Source: Castor canadensis (lineage: Eukaryota; Chordata; Mammalia; Rodentia; Castoridae). Taken from it: a stretch of DNA of 64,000 bases. Both the position numbers and the translations under genes were made by a program. Location: positions 158,903,583 to 158,967,582 of the forward strand of contig NC_133390.1 in NCBI RefSeq assembly GCF_047511655.1, given 5' to 3'. Under the pieces are notes generated by a model. The model had not been told where the DNA came from, searched no databases, and saw only the letters and a program-made list of their open reading frames with translations. Shown here in pieces: positions 62,901 through 64,000 of this stretch. Numbering within the stretch: position 1 is the first letter of the stretch; the number at the start of each line of letters is the position of its first letter.

Positions 62901-64000
62901 GTGCAGCCACTTTGGAAATCAGTATGGAGGTTCCTCAGAAAACTAAAAATAGAACTACAACTACAATATGACTGTGTTGCACCACTCTTCAGTATGTATC
63001 TAACGGAGCATAAGTCAGCATACAATAGAGGCACCTGCACATCCATGTTTATCGCAGCACTATTCACAATAGTCAAGTTATGGAGTCAGTCTAGGTGCCC
63101 AACAACAATAAATGGATAAAGAAAATATGGTATATATAAACAATGGAGTATTAATTAGCCATTAAAAATAATGAAATTATGTTGTTTGCAGGAAAAGAGA
63201 TGGGACTCAAAAATATTTATGTTGAGCAAGATAGACTCAAAAAGTCAAATATTGCATGTTTTTGCTCATATGTAGAATCTTAGACCTAAAATGACAGTAA
63301 TAATGGGACATGAATGTGAAAAGGGAATATCTGGCAGGGGGAACCAGTGGTGGATGGGAGAGGGAGAAGAGGGTACTGGGGGTGAACATTATCAAAGCAC
63401 ATTATGAAGATAGCATAATGGAGCTCACTAAATACTGTTTAATAAAGGGGGGGCTGGGGTTGTGGCTTAAGTAGTGCAGAGCCTGCCTAGCAAGCATAAG
63501 ACCCTGAGTTCAAACCCCAGTACTGCCAAATATATATATATTTTCATATCCAGGATAAATCCAGAGAGACAGAAAGCAGATTGGTGGTTACCAAGAGTTG
63601 AGGGGAGGAAGTAATAAGTCACTGCTTAATGTGTACAGGGTTTTTTTCTAGAGTGATGAAAACACTGTGCAAATAAAGCGGGTATTTATACAACATCTAA
63701 CTATGCTGAATGCCACTGAATTGTCCACTTTAAAATGGTTAATTTTATGTTTATCTCAATAAAAAAATATATTGACATAGGGTTTTTTTTGGAGATACCA
63801 TTGTTTTTTGGGTTTTGTTTTATTTTTTTATTTATGAGCTTGGCAAATACCAAGAAATTTGGAAATGTCTGGTATTGTTAAGTGTGTAGTGGCAACAAGT
63901 GGGGCGACTAACTGGTAATTTCTTTGGAGGTTTAATCTATCGAAATTTAAAAGTACAAATACCTGCACATCGTATGCCATTATACAAGGTTGTTACTTGT
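14905..64000 (-). CDS. TRPC4AP: TRPC4AP (TRUSS), 3' part of gene (12 exons, 5' end outside window)
   Basis: Short transient receptor potential channel 4-associated protein: a cytoplasmic scaffold linking TNFR1 to NF-kB signalling, a partner of TRPC channels, and a substrate receptor of DDB1-CUL4 ubiquitin ligase (family knowledge). Coding exons in transcript order: 60035-59850, 33345-33179, 27092-26961, 24689-24631, 22581-22480, 21359-21276, 20248-20158, 19028-18888, 18327-18219, 17165-17053, 16318-16112, 15889-15752. All introns are GT-AG and frames join, giving the C-terminal 509 residues (human protein 797 aa), from [20 protein letters not shown] to [14 protein letters not shown]. The region looks alpha-helical without membrane segments. 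The 5' exons and promoter lie beyond position 64,000. Confidence 0.97.
14924..14929 (-). terminator. TRPC4AP: TRPC4AP polyadenylation signal (AATAAA on minus strand)
   Basis: TTTATT on plus reads AATAAA on minus, about 825 bases after the stop. Cleavage is expected near 14,900-14,912, some 115 bp from the MYH7B 3' end. It is the only canonical hexamer I found close to this end. Confidence 0.75.
15131..15233. repeat. (GGAGG)n polypurine tract
   Basis: About 100 bp of GGAGG, GGGGAGG and GGAGGA units with no pyrimidine on the plus strand. Many G-runs of three or four could form G-quadruplex or triplex DNA. It lies about 340 bp past the MYH7B cleavage site and inside the TRPC4AP 3' UTR. Confidence 0.95.
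15482..15577. repeat. Perfect 48-bp tandem duplication
   Basis: Units 15,482-15,529 and 15,530-15,577 (each starting gggatgatgagggaacgaaa) are identical, and a third copy begins (gggatgag) at 15,578. It lies in the TRPC4AP 3' UTR. Confidence 0.97.
15752..15889 (-). CDS. TRPC4AP: TRPC4AP last coding exon
   Basis: Encodes [20 protein letters not shown]... to DRDFTEE and the stop at 15,752-15,754. Acceptor cccag lies just right of 15,889. Confidence 0.97.
   Translation of the reverse strand, partial: SSCISFSYWKETVSILLNPDRQSPSALVSYIEEPYMDIDRDFTEE
16112..16318 (-). CDS. TRPC4AP: TRPC4AP exon (second from last)
   Basis: Encodes [20 protein letters not shown]... to [10 protein letters not shown], phase 0. 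Acceptor ttgcag, donor gtgagt. Confidence 0.97.
16319..17052 (-). other. TRPC4AP intron with MIR-like remnant
   Basis: 734 bp. About 16,790-16,910 looks like a plus-strand MIR (gtgatcttaaaagacttgctacctcacc ... gtaaactgggg). Otherwise nothing is recognised. Confidence 0.45.
17053..17165 (-). CDS. TRPC4AP: TRPC4AP exon (third from last)
   Basis: Encodes (V)[20 protein letters not shown]... to VQTLTQ. The Val codon is split with the preceding exon. Confidence 0.97.
17166..18218 (-). other. TRPC4AP intron, no recognised element
   Basis: 1.05 kb with canonical splice sites. Several short stray frames, no recognised repeat family or gene. Confidence 0.5.
18219..18327 (-). CDS. TRPC4AP: TRPC4AP exon (fourth from last)
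   Basis: Encodes [20 protein letters not shown]... to NQVDMK plus one base of a Val codon. Confidence 0.97.
18328..18887 (-). other. TRPC4AP intron, no recognised element
   Basis: 560 bp between canonical splice sites; nothing recognised beyond possible ancient repeat debris. Confidence 0.45.
18888..19028 (-). CDS. TRPC4AP: TRPC4AP exon (fifth from last)
   Basis: Forty-seven codons, [20 protein letters not shown]... to KYINTDAK, phase 0. Confidence 0.97.
19029..20157 (-). other. TRPC4AP intron with one B1-like SINE
   Basis: 1.13 kb. Holds an antisense B1-like element at about 19,553-19,692, followed by AT-rich sequence without features. Confidence 0.6.
19553..19692 (-). repeat. B1-like SINE, antisense
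   Basis: ...cccaagtgctgggataacag and gcatatgccaccatgctcagc on plus are the reverse complement of a B1 head; the T-rich left end is its A-tail. Confidence 0.85.
20158..20248 (-). CDS. TRPC4AP: TRPC4AP exon (sixth from last)
   Basis: Encodes (R)[20 protein letters not shown]... to KRGLLE. The first Arg codon is split. Confidence 0.97.
20249..21275 (-). other. TRPC4AP intron, no recognised element
   Basis: 1.03 kb with canonical splice sites. Short degenerate stretches only. Confidence 0.45.
21276..21359 (-). CDS. TRPC4AP: TRPC4AP exon (seventh from last)
   Basis: Encodes (R)[20 protein letters not shown]... to PAESSF plus two bases of Arg. Confidence 0.97.
21360..22479 (-). other. TRPC4AP intron, no recognised element
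   Basis: 1.12 kb; no repeat family assigned with confidence and no coding signal. Confidence 0.45.
22480..22581 (-). CDS. TRPC4AP: TRPC4AP exon (eighth from last)
   Basis: Encodes (E)[20 protein letters not shown]... to EAVLNTD plus two bases. Split codons at both ends. Confidence 0.97.
22582..24630 (-). other. TRPC4AP intron with one young tRNA-type SINE
   Basis: 2.05 kb. The SINE at 22,829-22,914 is flanked by a perfect duplication. Around 23,930-23,985 an A-rich tail after cttgatccccagcacc suggests another old ID-like SINE. The rest is unassigned. Confidence 0.55.
22829..22914 (-). repeat. tRNA-derived SINE, antisense, with 13-bp target-site duplication
   Basis: Poly-T then ggggtttgaactcaggact...cacttgagccat: reverse complement of the tRNA-type SINE. 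Perfect flanking duplication cccactgaccatt at 22,816-22,828 and 22,915-22,927. Confidence 0.92.
24631..24689 (-). CDS. TRPC4AP: TRPC4AP small exon (ninth from last)
   Basis: Encodes [19 protein letters not shown] and two bases of a Glu codon (donor gtaagt). Confidence 0.96.
25615..25858 (+). mobile_element. L1 3' UTR fragment
   Basis: ggagggtgaatatggtgaaa...gaaaatggaaaaatgagacc...aactattccagaaatggggg and an A-rich end match the 3' UTR style of rodent L1; 60,131-60,295 resembles the same region inverted. Confidence 0.6.
25932..26261 (+). repeat. Composite SINE: two B1-like units plus tRNA-type unit
   Basis: B1-like unit (ggctgggcacagtggctcac), second B1-like unit (tagctgggcatgatggcac), then a tRNA-type unit (atggttcaagtggtagagc) and A-rich tail. 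The whole unit is flanked by actcaaatg at 25,923-25,931 and 26,262-26,270, so it inserted as one piece. Confidence 0.75.
26961..27092 (-). CDS. TRPC4AP: TRPC4AP exon (tenth from last)
   Basis: Forty-four codons, [20 protein letters not shown]... to NQNCDCSP, phase 0. Confidence 0.97.
27620..27700 (+). mobile_element. Short L1 3'-end remnant
   Basis: ggaaatatcacaatgaaatt...caattaatatgtgttaataaaa resembles the end of rodent L1 3' UTRs. Confidence 0.5.
27706..28028 (+). repeat. Composite SINE: B1-like units plus tRNA-type unit
   Basis: gctgagcatggtggtacaca, a second unit ending aggccagtccgggcaaacag, a CA repeat, then ggctggcagagtggctgaag and ttcaaactctag with an A-rich (AACAAA)n tail. Confidence 0.75.
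27889..27917. repeat. (CA)n microsatellite
   Basis: acacacacac...catacacacacac, inside the linker of a composite SINE. Confidence 0.95.
28106..28131. repeat. (AAT)n microsatellite
   Basis: Eight or so AAT units in the A-rich stretch following the composite SINE. Confidence 0.95.
28566..28640 (+). repeat. tRNA-derived SINE, truncated
   Basis: ggctggtggtgtggctaaag, tgcctgcctagtaagcac; the box B end is degraded. Confidence 0.7.
28976..29062 (-). repeat. tRNA-derived SINE, antisense
   Basis: T-run then gtactagaaatttgaactca...gctctactagttaagcaata. Confidence 0.75.
29818..29940 (+). repeat. B1-like SINE
   Basis: gagcacagtggtgcactaca...gaggtaggatgatcacttga...ggtcctatctcaaaataaaa. Confidence 0.75.
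30023..30366 (-). repeat. Composite SINE, antisense
   Basis: From left: degraded tRNA-type unit (ttaaactcagggctcgacac), then two antisense B1-like units (ctgtaattacagatgtgtac; gttgggattataggcacata). Same architecture as 25,932-26,261. Confidence 0.7.
30545..30700 (+). repeat. MIR element
   Basis: aactctgtgaccttaggcaa...tttgagtcttagtccctt is the MIR core (ctgtgaccttgggcaagt...). Confidence 0.6.
32338..32675 (+). repeat. LTR-like dispersed repeat
   Basis: tatggcttggatatgaaata...gaggtgattggatcatgggg...gctgccatgaggtaagcaat...aacctctgaaactgagctg resembles an old mammalian LTR-type consensus. Exact family not assigned. Confidence 0.45.
32676..32758 (-). repeat. tRNA-derived SINE, antisense, degraded
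   Basis: ttttttttgatggtactggg then gtttgaattcaggtagtcag. Confidence 0.6.
33179..33345 (-). CDS. TRPC4AP: TRPC4AP exon (eleventh from last), long form
   Basis: Using the distal acceptor (tcag right of 33,345) it adds ASTVFPTPG before [20 protein letters not shown]... to GRQRNQ. An internal acceptor (ccag) makes a start at 33,321, which removes 24 bases and keeps frame. Human TRPC4AP isoforms are known to differ by a short insert at this place. Confidence 0.93.
33321..33345 (-). promoter_or_regulatory. TRPC4AP: Tandem alternative splice acceptors in TRPC4AP
   Basis: Two AG acceptors, ending at 33,346 and 33,322, are separated by 24 nt. Both join in frame to the upstream exon ending SEHSQ-G. 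The distal gives the 8-residue longer protein. Confidence 0.7.
34262..34345 (+). repeat. tRNA-derived SINE
   Basis: ggcagagtggctcaagtggt...ctgagttcaaactccagtac. It abuts the left LTR with no A-tail. Confidence 0.8.
34346..34723 (+). mobile_element. LTR of endogenous retrovirus-like element (left copy)
   Basis: About 378 bp, aligning over most of its length with 41,869-42,257: shared ggctaaaattaggg, ttgattattggatgggaatc, gattccacctga, and poly(A) signal AATAAA at 34,621-34,626. Ends ...ggtaaca. The opening bases are less like LTR ends, so the left boundary is approximate. Confidence 0.7.
36540..36875 (+). mobile_element. Possible second LTR with Lys-type primer binding site
   Basis: Contains a TATA-like tggccataaaagcccc (36,653-36,668) and, near 36,864-36,874, tggcgcccacc, close to the tRNA-Lys binding site used by class II retroviruses. 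No partner LTR of the same family was found in the window. Confidence 0.35.
37654..37730 (-). mobile_element. 77-bp 5'-truncated L1 insertion with 16-bp target-site duplication
   Basis: Poly-T then ttattattcgtatgtgcata and ctcccccctgcccccac: the reverse complement of the L1 tail also seen near 52,930-53,009. Flanked by identical ctttaggatgattctt at 37,638-37,653 and 37,731-37,746. Confidence 0.9.
41520..41634 (+). mobile_element. Partial LTR (U3 fragment)
   Basis: tgaggaaggctaagattagg...ttcaaattggctgctctggc...gggactgcttcttacctggc matches the 5' part of the left LTR closely, then diverges at the ttcccaaggg junction. Confidence 0.7.
41869..42257 (+). mobile_element. LTR of endogenous retrovirus-like element (right copy)
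   Basis: About 389 bp starting TG and ending ...ttaaca. The 3' two-thirds match the left LTR (AATAAA at 42,160-42,165; ctcccttttgta; gtcctgtgagggattctt). The U3 part around 41,905-41,995 differs from the other two copies. Confidence 0.75.
42385..42560 (+). repeat. MIR element
   Basis: gtggccttgggtaagttagt...gacctctctgtgcttcagta...ctcatctgaaaaatggtgat, then ...aggtgctcagaacaatgctt. Confidence 0.85.
42652..42745 (-). repeat. tRNA-derived SINE, antisense
   Basis: tttggtggtactgaggggtt, ctaccacttgagttacactc. Confidence 0.8.
42752..43112 (-). repeat. Composite SINE cluster, antisense
   Basis: tRNA-type unit (cttgaactcagggcatacac...gagccactccaccag), a B1-like unit (gagatagggtcttgtgaact...attacagacatacagc) and a second B1-like unit (gagattacaggcatgtacca). 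The second may be a separate insertion, as a T-run precedes it. Confidence 0.7.
44665..44780 (+). repeat. B1-like SINE
   Basis: gtggacatggtggtacaaac...actcaagaggctgaggcagg. Confidence 0.8.
44925..45000 (-). repeat. tRNA-derived SINE, antisense
   Basis: catggtactgggttctgaat...ccatttgagccattccacca. Confidence 0.75.
45135..45228 (-). repeat. tRNA-derived SINE, antisense
   Basis: aggatttgaactcaggtcct...cttgctaggcaggcactcat...gagccactctgccagctcc. Confidence 0.85.
45812..45915 (-). repeat. B1-like SINE, antisense
   Basis: gatcctcctgcctcagtctc...gtgctgagattaaaggtgtg. Confidence 0.8.
46204..46822 (-). pseudogene. Likely retrocopied 3' UTR (processed pseudogene fragment), source gene unknown
   Basis: Read on minus, the segment ends ...tcgaataataaattggcaattttctt followed by an A-run (T-run on plus at 46,204-46,213): a poly(A) signal the right distance before a poly(A) tail. 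AT-rich UTR-like sequence precedes it, with the SINE at 46,602-46,686 inserted. I do not recognise the parent, and the 5' limit is uncertain because the younger L1 lies there. Confidence 0.5.
46602..46686 (+). repeat. tRNA-derived SINE with target-site duplication
   Basis: gctgccaaagtgactcaagt...agcaagcatgaagccctgag...ttcaaacctcag, flanked by taccacaatg on both sides. Confidence 0.9.
48133..49310 (+). pseudogene. L1 ORF1 (nucleic-acid chaperone), frameshifted
   Basis: Starts [14 protein letters not shown] at 48,133; a coiled-coil-like stretch is open to the stop at 48,652. Two frameshifts (near 48,640 and 48,800) are needed to follow the RNA-binding part ([30 protein letters not shown]). Further stops occur near 49,055 and 49,175. 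The protein cannot be made from this copy. Confidence 0.8.
49440..52599 (+). pseudogene. L1 ORF2 (endonuclease/reverse transcriptase), disrupted
   Basis: Endonuclease-domain sequence at about 49,440-50,130 contains in-frame stops. Reading stops at about 50,258; the part of ORF2 up to the RT core is missing and replaced by an inverted 358-bp piece. ORF2 resumes near 50,620 with RT motifs, has a stop at 50,819-50,821, continues 50,852-51,508, and is frameshifted again before the C-terminal part 52,120-52,599. Confidence 0.85.
50259..50616 (-). repeat. Inverted copy of L1 ORF2 3' end
   Basis: Reverse complement of 52,234-52,592 in the same element, with scattered mismatches: tagatc at 50,616 pairs with gatcta at 52,234, and ccaatccccttg at 50,259 pairs with the 52,592 end. 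Confidence 0.92.
53027..53190 (+). repeat. MIR element
   Basis: tagttgtgtgacatttggca...tttgggtttcaatttcctca...aggttcaaggaggtaatgca. The younger L1 landed at its edge. Confidence 0.75.
55372..55592 (-). repeat. Composite SINE, antisense
   Basis: tRNA-type unit (tttgaactcagagcttcatg) followed by a B1-like unit (tatttgcctgggctgccctt...aactaggattatagatatga). Confidence 0.75.
56295..56585 (-). repeat. Composite SINE, antisense, with two B1-like units
   Basis: gtttttcggcagtactaggg (tRNA-type), then gtagggtcttgacatcttcc...ctgggatcacaggtacttac and ctgggattacaggcatgagc. Confidence 0.75.
57910..58112 (-). repeat. Composite SINE, antisense
   Basis: tgcggtactagggcttgaac...cttgagccactccacgagcc, then aagatagggtcttgcggaac...aggattacaggcgtgaacca. 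Flanks share an imperfect duplication (cagaaggtggct / cagaatttggct). Confidence 0.8.
58371..58487 (+). repeat. tRNA-derived SINE with 11-bp target-site duplication
   Basis: gggctgggggcatggctcaa...aagttcaaatcccagtacca and an A-rich tail. Identical actggacattt at 58,360-58,370 and 58,488-58,498. Confidence 0.93.
59850..60035 (-). CDS. TRPC4AP: TRPC4AP exon (most upstream in window)
   Basis: Encodes (A)[20 protein letters not shown]... to NEESEHSQ. Split codons at both ends; donor gtacat at 59,844-59,849 leads into the 26.5-kb intron. The first base of the first Ala codon is in an exon outside the window. Confidence 0.97.
60131..60295 (-). mobile_element. L1 3' UTR fragment, antisense
   Basis: aaatgactttattagcatat...tagttgtatagggggacaca...cttcttagaacaatttcaac is an inverted rodent L1 3' UTR and resembles 25,615-25,858 inverted. 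Confidence 0.65.
60326..60655 (+). repeat. Composite SINE: B1-like units plus tRNA-type unit
   Basis: taggtgtggtgactcatgcc, a second unit (aggcctggtgtgcctgtaat), an (AAAT)n linker, then ggctgggagtgtggttcaag and gagttcaaaactcaata. Weak flanking duplication (tgaaatac / tgaaatgc). Confidence 0.75.
60547..60571. repeat. (AAAT)n microsatellite
   Basis: Six AAAT units in the linker of the composite SINE. Confidence 0.95.
60837..60998 (+). repeat. B1-like SINE with target-site duplication
   Basis: ccaggcatggtggcaatgca...aatcccagcactcaggaagt and A-rich tail. Flanked by gaaaatattcact and gaaaatactcact. Confidence 0.88.
61185..61270 (+). repeat. ID-type SINE
   Basis: gctgagggatatagctcagt...ctctgggtttgatacccagc has the classic rodent ID box A and box B, distinct from the ggctcaagtggtagag type elsewhere in the window. 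Confidence 0.85.
61400..63440 (+). mobile_element. Ancient L1 fragment (ORF2 and 3' end)
   Basis: ctccaaaactggtaacattt...acacagtatggtgctagcat...tactgtgggtgggaatgtaa...gcacctgcacatccatgttt is sense-strand L1 ORF2, older than 46,837-53,009 and broken by many stops. It ends in a 3' UTR near 63,440. Confidence 0.85.
63449..63533 (+). repeat. tRNA-derived SINE
   Basis: ggctggggttgtggcttaag...cctagcaagcataagaccct...gttcaaaccccagtactgcc. Confidence 0.88.
63545..63775 (+). mobile_element. Ancient L1 3' end (L1M-like)
   Basis: cagagagacagaaagcagat tggtggttac...ccactgaattgtccacttta...gtttatctcaataaaa matches the style of old mammalian L1M 3' ends. Confidence 0.7.

Larger units (their letters stand above)
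60036..64000 (-). other. TRPC4AP intron (partial), repeat-rich
   Basis: Intron running off the right edge. Contains L1, B1, ID, tRNA-type and composite SINEs listed separately. The last 220 bp are AT-rich and unassigned. Confidence 0.7.

Overview
This is a mammalian, most likely rodent, nuclear genomic window. The evidence is intron-rich genes with GT-AG splice sites, a vertebrate muscle microRNA, rodent B1 and ID SINEs, and a lineage-type tRNA-derived SINE (box A near GGCTCAAGTGGTAGAG, box B near GAGTTCAAACCCCAG). I lean towards a castorimorph or similar non-murid rodent because of that SINE, but the species cannot be fixed from the sequence alone.

Two protein-coding genes lie tail to tail, in the order known from human chromosome 20q11. 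On the plus strand, positions 1-14,790 hold the 3' four-fifths of MYH7B (slow/cardiac-type myosin heavy chain 7B): 31 exons encoding 1,640 residues, from the motor domain (about residue 302 of 1,941) to the HKE-stop terminus and poly(A) signal. All exon joins keep frame and no disabling lesion is seen. One intron carries pre-miR-499 (3,331-3,452) with both mature arms intact. On the minus strand, about 14,905 to beyond 60,035 holds the 3' part of TRPC4AP (TRUSS): 12 exons encoding the C-terminal 509 residues. Its 5' exons lie beyond the right edge. The two 3' ends are only about 115 bp apart, and TRPC4AP's 3' UTR contains a polypurine/polypyrimidine tract and a perfect 48-bp tandem duplication.

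The rest is TRPC4AP intron filled with transposons. The 26.5-kb intron 33,346-59,849 contains: LTR copies at both ends of a decayed retrovirus-like block (34.35-42.26 kb); a second LTR-like segment with a possible Lys-type primer binding site (36.5-36.9 kb); a full-length but dead L1 (46.84-53.01 kb) with an internal inverted segment; a likely retrocopied 3' UTR (46.2-46.8 kb); and ancient antisense L1 fragments (44.3-46.2 and 53.4-58.6 kb). B1, tRNA-derived and composite B1-plus-tRNA SINEs are scattered throughout, several with clear target-site duplications.

I found no CRISPR array, operon, tRNA or rRNA gene, and no evidence of a wholly new biological system. The most interesting signals are the alternative TRPC4AP acceptor pair, the close convergent 3' ends, the composite SINE family, the rearranged L1 with a long antisense ORF in its 5' UTR, and the mosaic LTRs.
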